Shown: positions 53,486 to 62,055 of the stretch, one piece after another
Numbering within the stretch: the stretch's first letter is position 1
How the letters are laid out: every line of letters begins with the position of its first letter
NCBI GenBank assembly: GCA_025355465.1
Contig: JANXZO010000048.1
Location: forward strand, 22,869-86,868
Reading direction: 5' to 3'
Origin: Bacteroidales bacterium
Lineage (GTDB): Bacteria > Bacteroidota > Bacteroidia > Bacteroidales > FEN-979
Length of the DNA: 64,000 nucleotides
Translations under genes and position numbers: made by a program
The notes under the pieces: generated by a model
Told to the model about the DNA's origin: nothing
The model's database searches: none
What the model saw: only the letters and a program-made list of their open reading frames with translations

Positions 53486-53588
53486 AGTTGGAGATTTTGG
53501 ATGAGGTGAATGGTAGTGTGTTTTTTCAGAAGCTAAAGATAGTTAGATTTGAAAGATTTTATTTATCTTTAACATTAAATTTCGTGGT

Positions 53589-54008
53589 ATGAAATCACCG
53601 CTCCTGCTATTTCTGTTAATCCTGACAGGTTTCTTTTCAGCATCCGGACAAAAACCTCAATCGGAGGAACTTACAAATGCACAACACGCCAGAAATTTTA
53701 TCGACCGGATTGCCCCTAAAATGGAAATTACCAAAAGCCAGAAGGATTCCCTGACGACGATCTTCTGTCAGTTTATGGATGATGTTGAGAAATACCGTGC
53801 CGGCAATAACGCAAAGATCATTAACTACCTGATGAAGGCCAGGGATGAGAAAGTTAAAAGCCTGCTGCACGATGATGCAAAGTTTGACAAATACCTGCTC
53901 GCGATGGCCGACCTTCAGAAGCAGCGAGAGACGCAGCAAAAACAGGCACAGCAACAACAACAATTGGGTGGACAGCAAAGCCCGCAGGGGCCCGGCAGGA
54001 TGCAATAG
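53589..54008 (+). CDS. Small exported helical protein with Gln-rich tail
   Basis: A 139-residue exported protein: signal peptide (LLLFLLILTGFFSASGQ), a helical, charged body (FIDRIAPKMEITKSQKDSL) and a Gln-rich C-terminus (residues ~117-139). The pattern, periplasmic helices with repeated TxxQ-like spacing, recalls Spy/CpxP-type periplasmic proteins but similarity is weak. Function is unknown. It ends 21 bases from the convergent ABC transporter gene. Confidence 0.7.
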   Translation: MKSPLLLFLLILTGFFSASGQKPQSEELTNAQHARNFIDRIAPKMEITKSQKDSLTTIFCQFMDDVEKYRAGNNAKIINYLMKARDEKVKSLLHDDAKFDKYLLAMADLQKQRETQQKQAQQQQQLGGQQSPQGPGRMQ

Positions 54009-54029
54009 TTTTCAAGGCTATGATGGCTG

Positions 54030-54905
54030 CTAGGCCGTAAGAACTTTCAGGAAAAGGATATTCCTCCCGTCTTCATATTGATAGTCCACCCTGCTGCAGC
54101 AACCGCGGATCAGCTTTAATCCGATCTCATGCTCGTCCAGGTTTTCATTCAGCAGATCAACAGGTGCTCCTTTACTGGAACAGAGAACCTCTTCGGTAAT
54201 GAGAGCCACGAATCCCGAAACCCTTTTTGTAAGCAGATGCTTTTCACAAAATACCTCCATCTCTCCCTGCATAGCATACAGGTCAAAATCCCGGCTGGAG
54301 ATATTTCGGGCAAATTCCATTTCGTGGGTTACAATGATCATCGTCATGCCCTCCCTCGAAAGCCGTCTGATCACCGCCAGAACCTCACTCACCATGGTGG
54401 GGTCGAGTGCAGAGGTGGACTCGTCGAAAAGCAGAATTTCAGGCTCCATGGCCATGCAGCGGGCAATGGCTACACGCTGCTTCTGTCCACCGGATAACTC
54501 ATCCGGAAAACTGTTGACCTTTTCTGCCAGTCCGACAAGTTTCAGCAGTTCACGGGCCTTTCGCTTTGCCTCATCTTCTTTCCATCCCAGGAGTTTTACC
54601 GGGCCAATGGTCAGGTTCTCAAGTACGGAAAGGTGTGCGTAGAGGTTAAACGATTGGAAGACCATGCCCATCTTTCGACGGAGTTTCGGCACGTTTGTAT
54701 GTTTGTCAAGCAGCGGAATGCCTTTGATAACGATGCTTCCGCCGGTGGGTGTCTCCAGCAGGTTCAGACACCGCAGAAGGGTGCTTTTTCCCGTTCCAGA
54801 CGGCCCGATGACCGAAATAACTTCACCTTTGTGAATATCCGCACTGATATCTCTGAGAACCACAAGAGAGCCAAAATGCTTAGAAAGATTTCTTATGCTG
54901 ATCAT
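54030..54905 (-). CDS. Amino-acid ABC transporter ATPase, apparently with internal deletions
   Basis: A 291-residue GlnQ-like ATPase. Walker [16 protein letters not shown], signature [15 protein letters not shown], Walker [14 protein letters not shown] and the H-loop VTHEMEFAR are intact. The normal segment after the H-loop (usually about 45 residues ending the ABC domain) is missing: the text jumps from EFAR to [13 protein letters not shown]-terminal HATPase-like regulatory domain, seen in related Bacteroidota transporters, is also shortened (jump from ITEEVL to SSKGAPVD). Both losses are in frame. Probably non-functional or impaired; overlaps the permease gene by 4 bases. Confidence 0.7.
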   Translation of the reverse strand: MISIRNLSKHFGSLVVLRDISADIHKGEVISVIGPSGTGKSTLLRCLNLLETPTGGSIVIKGIPLLDKHTNVPKLRRKMGMVFQSFNLYAHLSVLENLTIGPVKLLGWKEDEAKRKARELLKLVGLAEKVNSFPDELSGGQKQRVAIARCMAMEPEILLFDESTSALDPTMVSEVLAVIRRLSREGMTMIIVTHEMEFARNISSRDFDLYAMQGEMEVFCEKHLLTKRVSGFVALITEEVLCSSKGAPVDLLNENLDEHEIGLKLIRGCCSRVDYQYEDGRNILFLKVLTA

Positions 54906-56181
54906 CTCATCCCCTCCTCTTTACGGTTTTTGCGCTTTCTTTTCGGGTCAACAGAAACTTCAATAAAACCAAGGGCCCAGGTGAACAACCCTGCGATCAG
55001 CAGATAGAGCACCGCCACCATCAGGAGTGGAAAAAACGCATCGAAGGTGCGGCTGCGGATAATATCGCTGGCTTTGGTGAGATCCTGCACGGCAATATAC
55101 CCTACAATGGAGGTCATTTTGATGAGTGAAATAAATTCCCCCTTGTAAACAGGTAAGATGTGTCGGAGCGCCTGGGGTAAAATGATATAAATAAAGGTCT
55201 GGATCTTCGTAAATCCACTGGCCGTTGCGGCTTCACGCTGTCCGTTGTCGATACTTTCCACCGAGGTTCTGAACATCTCGGAAACATAGGCCCCAAAATT
55301 CAATCCGAAAGCCACCACCGCCACCGATCAACGTTCCCAGCATGGCCGCAAACACCGAGATAAGGAGGGTTACCTTTAACCCCTCCAGAATATGCAGATA
55401 CCTTTTTTCGAGAATGATGTTGTTGTAAAAACTGTTGGATATCTTTTTAAAAAGAGAGAGGTTGCCTGCTCCGGAGATGGTACCGGAAGAATTTGCCAGA
55501 CTTGCTTTCCGCGCCAGGACGCTTACCACACCGGCCTTCAGTAAACCCCTGGCGTTAATGGCTTTGATGGCCGGCATCTCCTCCAGCCCTTTGCCCATCC
55601 AACGGGTCACCATATCCTGGTAAACCCCGTTCTGCCTGATCTCCTTAAGAAAGGTGTTAAACTGCTCACGCAGGACATCGTCCTCCTGTGATGTCTGATC
55701 AAAATAGCCCACATCCACTTTATCTGAACTCAGCGCGAACAGCAGGTCCGACAAATTCTGATACTGCAGAATTTTCGCCATGGGATAAGTCTTGGTCACA
55801 TAGGAATCATGAATGCTTCCCAACAGAACCCCGATCCGTTTGTCGCAGCCGTCCCAAACTTCAATACTCCGTCTTTTCCGGGAAATTCCATTTGAGGCAT
55901 GGGCGAAGGAGCTCCCTTATCAGGAAACCATCGCCTCTCCATTTCAGCATACCGCCCATTTGATTTTATCTCAGCCAGAACATCATCCATGGCCCTTTTC
56001 AGCAAGGTGTCCTGGAGCCTGACCGCAAACCCGTACTGGTCATCAACAAGCAGCTCCGGCAGGAACAGCAAAGGTTTTTCCGCCCTCAAGCATTCGGAGA
56101 TTGATGATTCTGAGCTCCCTGTTCCCACATCCCAAAAGGCTGATGAGGGTGCAAAGAGCAAGTATTTTTAAGCTGAACTTC
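54902..56181 (-). pseudogene. Substrate-binding/permease fusion of the ABC transporter, degraded
   Basis: Read leftward from ATG at 56181: a lipoprotein signal (lipobox LLGC) then, in another frame, the end of one substrate-binding domain (LPELLVDDQYGFAV, RRWFPDKG, GVLKFGTAAT); after a frame change near 55824, RIGVLLGSIHDSYVTKTYP and part of a second binding domain; then the permease start (YLHILEGLKVTLLISVFAAM) and, after another frame change near 55320, the permease end (FGLNFGAYVSEMFRT, VYKGEFISLIKMTSIVGYIA). At each joint a block of the expected protein is missing. Intact relatives are a dual binding-domain-permease fusion. This copy cannot make one protein. Confidence 0.8.
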
Positions 56182-56294
56182 ATTTGTTATCCGGTTACTT
56201 GTGATACAAATATAGATTCTTTCAAAAGAATGGTAATTGCGCAATGGTAAACATCTTTATGAATTTGGGTGAATCATATTATTTATATTTAGTC

Positions 56295-56302
56295 TATCTT
56301 TG
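56295..56302 (+). promoter_or_regulatory. Putative -7 box of the beta-helix lipoprotein gene
   Basis: TATCTTTG matches TAnnTTTG, with TTTG at 56264-56267 as a distant -33 candidate (27-base spacer). The ATG follows at 56332. Confidence 0.35.
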
Positions 56303-56331
56303 CATAAAACAATCATCTAAAACAACCAGCG

Positions 56332-57483
56332 ATGCGAAACTCATTTTTTTATCTGGCTTCGTCATTGACCCTGCTCAGTGTTTCCTGCAAAAAAGAGTCG
56401 ACCGACAACAACAACAATAATAATAATGGCAATACCCCCTGTGTTCGGACGGTAGTTGAAATAAACACCGACATAACCACACCAACCACGTGGGAGGACT
56501 GCCACACCTACATCATTTCTGTCAACCAGATCAGCGTGACCAGCAACCTGACAATTCAGCCGGGGGCAATTATTAAGTTTAAGGATGTTGTCAGCGACAA
56601 TGCCATTATCGTTACCAACTCGGGAACTATCAATGCCATAGGGACCAAGTTGAAACCCATTGTATTCACCTCTTTCAGGGATGATGCCAATGGCGGCGAC
56701 AATAACGGCGACGGTACCAATTCATTTCCGGCCCGGTTCGACTGGGGAGGGATCATTATCAACTCCAACAACTGCGTATTCAAAAACTGCAGCTTCCTCT
56801 ATGGGGGCAAGGGTCCTGGTGGTGGAGCCGGACAACCGACGCTTGAATTCTCATACTATTATGGTATCATTGATTCCTGCCTGTTTGCCCATTGTGGAGG
56901 CGAAACTACCTACAGCGGTTATGGCGTGGTTGATGCCGTATCGTGTCATGATCCGCGATTCAGTATCACCAATTCCACGTTTTACGGCTGCGTCAAACCG
57001 TTGTTCATCAATCCGTTTATCAGCATCGACAACAGCAACACCTTTCACAATCCCGCCAATCCTTCCGAGAAAAATGAGTTGAACGGCATTTTTATCACCA
57101 GCGAATCCAATGAAGCTACCAGCAATGTGAGCTGGCTGGAAACCGAAGTTCCGTTTGTACTCACCGGGTCTCTCTATGTTGGCGATGGACACAGCCTTGT
57201 CCTGGCGCCGAACGTGATCATCAAAGTTGCCACGCTCCCATCGCCGGGATATAATAAAATATCTATCCGTGAGGGATCTTCATTCATCGAAGGCCACGAC
57301 CAGGGCGGCGTATTTTTCACCAGCTACCTGGATGACAGCAAGGGTGGAGATACAAACGGCGACGGCACGGCTTCTGCACCATCGCAGGGAGACTGGTATG
57401 GGATTCAGGATATCTCAGCCACGATAACCACAAACAATTCCTGCTACGCCTGGAGTAATATCCTCTATGCCAAATATCCGTGA
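56332..57483 (+). CDS. Surface lipoprotein, right-handed beta-helix-like
   Basis: A 383-residue lipoprotein: lipobox SVSC at residues 16-19 followed by KKEST and a seven-asparagine tether. The rest has repeated short strands with Asn/Gly turns (GIIINSNNCVFKNCSFLYGG; VVDAVSCHDPRFSITNSTFY), typical of a parallel beta-helix. Two copies of a DDxxGGDxNGDGTxSxP motif (about residues 113-130 and 337-354) look like calcium-binding loops, each followed by a W-G-I strand. Probably exposed on the cell surface; substrate unknown. Confidence 0.75.
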   Translation: MRNSFFYLASSLTLLSVSCKKESTDNNNNNNNGNTPCVRTVVEINTDITTPTTWEDCHTYIISVNQISVTSNLTIQPGAIIKFKDVVSDNAIIVTNSGTINAIGTKLKPIVFTSFRDDANGGDNNGDGTNSFPARFDWGGIIINSNNCVFKNCSFLYGGKGPGGGAGQPTLEFSYYYGIIDSCLFAHCGGETTYSGYGVVDAVSCHDPRFSITNSTFYGCVKPLFINPFISIDNSNTFHNPANPSEKNELNGIFITSESNEATSNVSWLETEVPFVLTGSLYVGDGHSLVLAPNVIIKVATLPSPGYNKISIREGSSFIEGHDQGGVFFTSYLDDSKGGDTNGDGTASAPSQGDWYGIQDISATITTNNSCYAWSNILYAKYP

Positions 57484-57507
57484 AATGCTGAAAGAACACA
57501 CGTATAG

Positions 57508-58005
57508 ATTCAATCCTCATTTCTGACGAGGGCCGAATCAATTAAGGATTTTCCATGCCTTTTCGATAAGGGGTTTTCACCAGCTGATCTTCCGTCAGGA
57601 TATAACATATTCCATGGCAATGATAGAAATGCAAAAACCCTCCTCACAAACCTGAATGTGGGAGCCGATATCGGCAGCAAGATCGCCCTGCCTGCCTTTT
57701 CCGGATACCAGATGGAAAAGATAAGCCAGATAGTTTATTGCGAAGCCGATGAGAATTATACGAAAATATATACCATCAGGGGAGAAATGATCCTGGTTTC
57801 ACGTACGCTTAAGGTGGTGGAGGAGATGCTGCCTGTCTCCCACTTCTTCAGAATTCACAAGTCCTTTCTGGTGAACATGAATTATGTGAAAAGTTTTAAC
57901 CGTACCGAGGGACATAAGATCATGCTCGAAACCGGAGTCGAACTTGAAATCGCTACCCGCCGCAATGAGGAATTTGTCAAAGCGCTTACTCAGGCCAGGA
58001 GTTAA
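57508..58005 (+). pseudogene. LytTR-type response regulator lacking its receiver domain
   Basis: An open frame from just after a TAG at 57505. Residues after about codon 45 form a complete LytTR DNA-binding domain (YQMEKISQIVYCEADENYTK; SHFFRIHKSFLVNMNYVKSF). Before it is only a linker-like remnant (RNAKTLLTNLN); the receiver domain expected upstream is absent and no ATG precedes the domain (first usable start is GTG at 57658). So the N-terminal two-thirds has been lost. It could still make a bare LytTR protein, which is less likely. Confidence 0.65.
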
Positions 58006-58843
58006 AACGGGTAACGTTTTCCTTCTTTGCCTTTTCCTGTTTTTATTCCTGCAGCCCTGTGCCATCAAGGCTCAGGTGATCCATGGCAAAAATTTTACCA
58101 TGGACGACGGGCTCCCTTCAAATACCGTAAGATCAATTTTTAAAGATTCCCGCTGCATCATGTGGATCGGAACCTCGGCCGGACTCTGCCGTTTCGATGG
58201 AAAGAATTTCACAATATACAACGGCCGAACCTTCATCAATTACACTACAAAGAACGGACTGGTATGCGATGAAGTTCGCCGCGTCTGGTGGTCCCGCAAG
58301 TTCCACTGTCTGATCATCGGTACCAATAAAGGTGTGAGCGTGTTTGACAACAGGAAATTCTATTCCTGTTCAGCCAAACAGCTGGGTTCGCCCTCGGGTG
58401 AATTGATCGGGATCAGTTACCTTGAGCAAAAAAACTGCATTGATATTCATATTTACGGCTGGTCAAAGGTAATTCACTATTACCCTTCAATCCATAAGTT
58501 CGGAGAACGACCGGCATCCATCTCCGATAACATAAACCCCGCCTGGGCCGAAGCGCCTTCCTACCCGGAAATGCCCGGCGGACTTTACAGTTACAATGGT
58601 AAAACCGTGGAGCGGATGAGCGAAAAGTTCGGGATCACCGACCCTTCCGTGTGGACTGTTTTTTATGATTCCGTTTTCCACACCCTGTTTGTTGGCACCC
58701 TCCGCCAGGGAATGTTCAGGATCCCATCGCCGGTGTTTGAGTGGTTTGAACCTGCATATTATGGTTTGAGATTACCGACCTGGAAGACTCGAACGGTAAG
58801 GCGCTTGGCACGAGAGTGGTGCTGGTGTTTCCAAGGTAGATGA
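57965..58843 (+). pseudogene. Two-component propeller sensor kinase, internally deleted
   Basis: Starts with a signal peptide (NVFLLCLFLFLFLQPCAIKA) and the opening of a two-component-regulator propeller (GLPSNTVRSIFKDSRCIMWI). Only about six blades remain. At about 58763, in another frame, the last residues of a LytS-like histidine kinase appear (FEITDLEDSNGKALGTRVVL, stop at 58837-58839). The remaining blades, the Y_Y_Y domain, transmembrane helix and nearly all the kinase are missing. It was presumably the partner of the LytTR regulator just upstream (overlap 41 bases). Confidence 0.7.
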
Positions 58844-58853
58844 CAGCCCATAA

Positions 58854-58965
58854 CCCGCCGCCCGGAATTCCATGTCGCTGAAAAATATCACTGCTTTCGG
58901 TAATACCTTTGACATTGACATCATAAGAAAGGAAAACAGTTACCTGGTTGGCGGTGTACCGTAGT
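58854..58965 (+). pseudogene. Possible C-terminal tail remnant of another gene
   Basis: A rightward frame after a TAA reads SMSLKNITAFGNTFDIDIIR and ends at a TAG at 58963-58965. This has the look of a C-terminal beta-strand tail of a glycoside hydrolase, with nothing upstream. It overlaps the 3' end of the convergent phosphoesterase. Weakly supported. Confidence 0.3.
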
Positions 58966-60628
58966 TCTGTATTTTTGTCTGCATGGCAGGTGACAGTTGT
59001 TTGACAAGCTCTGCGTTATAGGCACCAGAAGGCGCATAGGGTATCTGATAGTTGAACAACTGGTAAGCAGCAATAGCATAAGTCCGCGCTAATGCGGGCA
59101 AAGACCCGGGGTTGGCAATCGGATCGACATCGGTAGCAAAGATTGAAATTGTATTGTCGGTGTTGCGGGCTATATCGAAGGTGCGGAACTGCTGAGGATA
59201 ATCCTTTAATGATGGGGTCTCAACGACCCAAAACCCAAGTTCAGGATGGGCGGGCTCAGGTGATGGTTGTACCGTCACCTGGCTGATATGCCGGTGTCCC
59301 GAGATCCACAAGATGAGATTGGGGTAACGATGAAGTGTAGCCAACAGCGTATCTTCGGTAACCGGAGCATCAGAATTCCACAAACCGGGGCCAATTCCAA
59401 CCGGTATGTGGGCTGCAATGATCATGAGCAATCCTTCGTTCTGCCCCTTGTCAAGTTCAGCAACCAGCCAATGAAAACGTTCCAGGTCGAGAGAACTGTG
59501 TGCATAGCCGCCCACATTGGGATCATCCTCCCGCTGGGTGTCATCAAGCACAATCATCCTGATGGGAATGTCCATCTTAGGTTCGAAGGTATAGCAAGCG
59601 AATCCGGAGCTTACATTAGCCTGGCTGAACCCATGTCCCACAGGATTTGAAGATGTCGTGAAAAATTCACTGATCCATTCCTCTCTTATCAATGAGCGGC
59701 GGTTTGCATCGGCGGCAAGAACCTGCGGAGGACTCGGGAAACTATCCGTAGCCCCTACCCCGATAATGTTACCGTAACGGGTTCGTCCATCAATCGATCC
59801 CATATAAAAACCCCTGCCTTCAAGGCCGGTCAGAGGATCGTCTAAATTTATGATATTCAACCCGGTATAATTTGGTCGAAAGTTATCGGTGACAGGATAT
59901 GAACCCTTCCAGAAATGATCGTGATTGCCGAGTGTCTGGTACCAGGGGATTGAAGTATTAAGCCCTTCCGCCTGAAATGGATCCTGATAATCATTACCCG
60001 GTCCCGGGATTGGATCATCCTTAACCCCGGAATCGGGGTCGATCATCTTGCCGTCAAGAATGTCGATGAACCATCTTAATTCATTGTACTGCGTGTTGTC
60101 GCAATCATCACCCAGGGAGATGCCAAAATCAAACTGGCTTTGCTTATTCAGGACGTTGACCGTTTGCACCGCGGCATTGAGCATCTGCGTTGTCAAAAGC
60201 ATTGACGGATTGTATCCTGAGGGAGAGCCACCTCCCTTATATGAGTAATAAATGGCTGATGTGGGTGTCTCTTCGTCGACAAGATGGATGTCCGACATGG
60301 TGAAGAACCTCAAAAGTTTTGCTGCGTTTGTTACCGAGGCCCCGGAGTATGTTTTTGGCATCAGGTCTAACCTTTTCTGGCAAGCCAATCCTGGTCCGTA
60401 TTGCCATCCCCCATAACCATATACTGGGTATTCTGCTATCTGGTATGGGTAAATGGGGGCGGGAAACGGAGAAATGGTATTCGGGATTATCGTTTTATCA
60501 ATGGTTGTGTTCGCAGTTGGAACTACGGGAACATAATTGCTATCATCCTTCTTGCAGCCATTGCTCAACAACAGGATAAATCCCACCGCTATCAAAGGAA
60601 AAATCCAGATTTTGAGTTTAGTACTCAT
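58940..60628 (-). CDS. Calcineurin-like metallophosphoesterase lipoprotein
   Basis: A 562-residue exported metallophosphoesterase. Lipobox SNGC at residues 22-25. Metal-binding motifs are present: FTMSDIHLVDEET (DxH), FGISLGDDCDNTQ (GD), LGNHDHFWK (GNHD), IAAHIPVG (H) and WISGHRHISQ (GHxH). The N-terminal lipobox and length match a family of long metallophosphoesterases (I think TIGR03768, from memory). Substrate unknown; likely periplasmic or surface-anchored. Full length and apparently intact, unlike its neighbours. Confidence 0.82.
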   Translation of the reverse strand: MSTKLKIWIFPLIAVGFILLLSNGCKKDDSNYVPVVPTANTTIDKTIIPNTISPFPAPIYPYQIAEYPVYGYGGWQYGPGLACQKRLDLMPKTYSGASVTNAAKLLRFFTMSDIHLVDEETPTSAIYYSYKGGGSPSGYNPSMLLTTQMLNAAVQTVNVLNKQSQFDFGISLGDDCDNTQYNELRWFIDILDGKMIDPDSGVKDDPIPGPGNDYQDPFQAEGLNTSIPWYQTLGNHDHFWKGSYPVTDNFRPNYTGLNIINLDDPLTGLEGRGFYMGSIDGRTRYGNIIGVGATDSFPSPPQVLAADANRRSLIREEWISEFFTTSSNPVGHGFSQANVSSGFACYTFEPKMDIPIRMIVLDDTQREDDPNVGGYAHSSLDLERFHWLVAELDKGQNEGLLMIIAAHIPVGIGPGLWNSDAPVTEDTLLATLHRYPNLILWISGHRHISQVTVQPSPEPAHPELGFWVVETPSLKDYPQQFRTFDIARNTDNTISIFATDVDPIANPGSLPALARTYAIAAYQLFNYQIPYAPSGAYNAELVKQLSPAMQTKIQNYGTPPTR

Positions 60629-61022
60629 AAGTCAACTTGATTAAGGGTTCGTATTATAATACAAATATAAAATCAATTTGATTCAGGAACAAAAGTTTGG
60701 AAAATACGCCCATATTGACCCCCACCGTACGTCTCTTAACTCTTAACTAATTTTCCTCCCAAAGCGGCTTACCTTGTGCCCCTGTACCCCTGTGACCTTG
60801 TGACTTTTTTGCAATCGTCAATGGTTACTTTCTTCCTGAAACCCTTATTGTTATAGCTGTGTAAGGGGGTTATTTTAATTACGTTTAAGTTGTATCAGAT
60901 GTGATTATCAGGTTGTTATGTTTTTGCCATAACATGAAAAAATGTGAAAAAAAGTTTGACATTGTAAAAAATTTGTGAGTACATTTGTTACTCGAATCAA
61001 ATTGCGCAACTTGATAGAACCT
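60629..61022. other. Intergenic region upstream of the UpxY gene
   Basis: Holds a heptamer array (CTCTTAA type, 60733-60748), an octamer array (60773-60804; complement units GTCACAAG, GTCACAGG, GGTACAGG, GGCACAAG), a 7-base-pair hairpin (TGTTATG/CATAACA, around 60914-60934) and the promoter at 60955-60987. No inverted repeats typical of an invertible capsule promoter were found. No coding potential. Confidence 0.7.
60955..60987 (+). promoter_or_regulatory. Promoter of the UpxY/polysaccharide locus
   Basis: TTTG at 60955-60958 and TACATTTG at 60980-60987, 21-base spacer: a good Bacteroidota promoter. Predicted start of transcription is about 60993, which excludes a translation start at 60975 and points to ATG at 61023. 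Confidence 0.65.
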
Positions 61023-61613
61023 ATGCTTGATACCAATAATGCACAGAGGCACAGAGGCACAGAGGCACAAGGGCACATTGCCACATTATCACATTATCAC
61101 ATTACCACATTACCTTCCCCTCAGTGGTTAGCCCTTTACACCAAGTCAAGACAGGAAAAGATTGTCATGAAGCGGCTCATCGAGGATGGGATTGAGGCGT
61201 TTGTTCCGTTGCACCGTGTGGTGCGGCAGTGGAGCGACCGGAGGAAGCTGGTGGAGGAGCCTTTGATCCGCTCCTACTGCTTTGTGCATGTGATCCCAAC
61301 GAAGCAGCACCAGGTGCTGAATACGCCGGGTGCCGTTCGTTACGTATGGTTCAGCGGCCGGCCGGCTGCCATACCGGCGAAGCAGATCGACCTTTTGAAG
61401 ATATTAACGGGGTATAATATCCCTGTAGAGTGCATACCGGGCACCATCAAGCCGGGCAGCCTGGTGAAGATCACGGCAGGACCTATGGCCGGTTATACCG
61501 GAGAACTGGTTTCGGTACTGGGAAAAAGCCGGGTAATTGTGCGGCTGACGGAGCTGGAAACGGCGATTTCGCTGACGATTTCGCCGATGCTACTGGAAAA
61601 AATTAGGAGTTAG
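61023..61613 (+). CDS. UpxY/NusG-family transcription antiterminator
   Basis: A 196-residue NusG paralogue of the type that opens capsular polysaccharide loci in Bacteroidota. The NGN domain starts at about residue 33 (WLALYTKSRQEKIVMKRLIE), followed by VEEPLIRSYCFVHV, and a C-terminal KOW segment (VKITAGPMAGYTGELVSVLG). The first ~31 residues are encoded by an octamer array and match nothing. ATG at 61023 was chosen because the earlier ATG at 60975 is inside the promoter. The final codons and stop come from a heptamer array. Confidence 0.88.
   Translation: MLDTNNAQRHRGTEAQGHIATLSHYHITTLPSPQWLALYTKSRQEKIVMKRLIEDGIEAFVPLHRVVRQWSDRRKLVEEPLIRSYCFVHVIPTKQHQVLNTPGAVRYVWFSGRPAAIPAKQIDLLKILTGYNIPVECIPGTIKPGSLVKITAGPMAGYTGELVSVLGKSRVIVRLTELETAISLTISPMLLEKIRS
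61041..61115. repeat. Octamer tandem array (GGCACAGA to ACCACATT gradient)
   Basis: Nine contiguous 8-base units: GGCACAGA repeated, GGCACAAG, GGCACATT, GCCACATT, ATCACATT twice and ACCACATT. All fit the consensus NNCACANN. The array lies inside the UpxY reading frame. Confidence 0.9.
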
Positions 61614-61649
61614 GAGTTAAAAGTTAAGAGTTAAGAGTTAAGAGCTAGG
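61602..61649. repeat. Heptamer tandem array, GAGTTAA type
   Basis: About six 7-base units (GAGTTAG, GAGTTAA, AAGTTAA, GAGTTAA, GAGTTAA, GAGCTAG). The first unit provides the UpxY stop codon. It is the inverted partner of the array at 61985-62055. Confidence 0.88.
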
Positions 61650-61655
61650 CTAGGT

Positions 61656-61994
61656 CTATTGGGACTGAAAGGGCGAAGCTGTGGGAGTTAGTAACCCGGT
61701 TTCTCTAAGAAGTTTGATCCAAAAACTCGTTTCACGGGTTTCTTTATAGACAATCGTCATTTTAGCTATAACATCACGTTTTGAACATGCACCCAAGGCC
61801 TCTTCCATATTAGCGCCAATAGATGTTCCTGATTTTAAAACCTGCTTAGAGATTACAAACTCCTTCCTCTTCTGCAAATACTCAGAAAGTTTGACTATTC
61901 TCACAACAAACAGAAAAGCTTTCTTTTGAATAATACTGTCAGCCAGAAACCCTTTTATGCTTAATCGGGAAAAAAGCAAAAAGTAAACTCCCAA
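61656..61994 (-). CDS. Four-helix-bundle protein (S23 type), altered at both ends
   Basis: Core of the S23/four-helix family is clear: LQKRKEFVISKQVLKSGTSI followed by GANMEEALGACSKRDVIAKM and YKETRETSFWIKLLRE. The N-terminus (GVYFLLFSRLSIKG) does not match the family and starts at a TTG on the edge of the heptamer array; the C-terminus stops about 20-25 residues early, losing the last helix. Possibly a degraded copy. Like the gene at 6132-6482 it is enclosed by inverted short-repeat arrays. Confidence 0.7.
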   Translation of the reverse strand: MGVYFLLFSRLSIKGFLADSIIQKKAFLFVVRIVKLSEYLQKRKEFVISKQVLKSGTSIGANMEEALGACSKRDVIAKMTIVYKETRETSFWIKLLRETGLLTPTASPFQSQ

Positions 61995-62055
61995 CTCTTA
62001 ACTCTTAACTCTTAACTCTTAACTCTTAACTCTTAACTCTTAACTCTTAACTTTT
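61985..62055. repeat. Heptamer tandem array, AACTCTT type
   Basis: About nine to ten 7-base units (AACTCTT), reverse complement of the array at 61602-61649. It ends exactly at the TTG start codon of the next gene. Confidence 0.9.

Noticed and set aside
60629-61022. Invertible capsule promoter upstream of UpxY
   Set aside because: I saw only a short 7-base-pair hairpin, not a pair of longer inverted repeats flanking the promoter, and no recombinase gene is nearby.
61041-62055. Repeat clusters considered as CRISPR arrays
   Set aside because: Units are 7-8 bases with no spacers and there are no cas genes.
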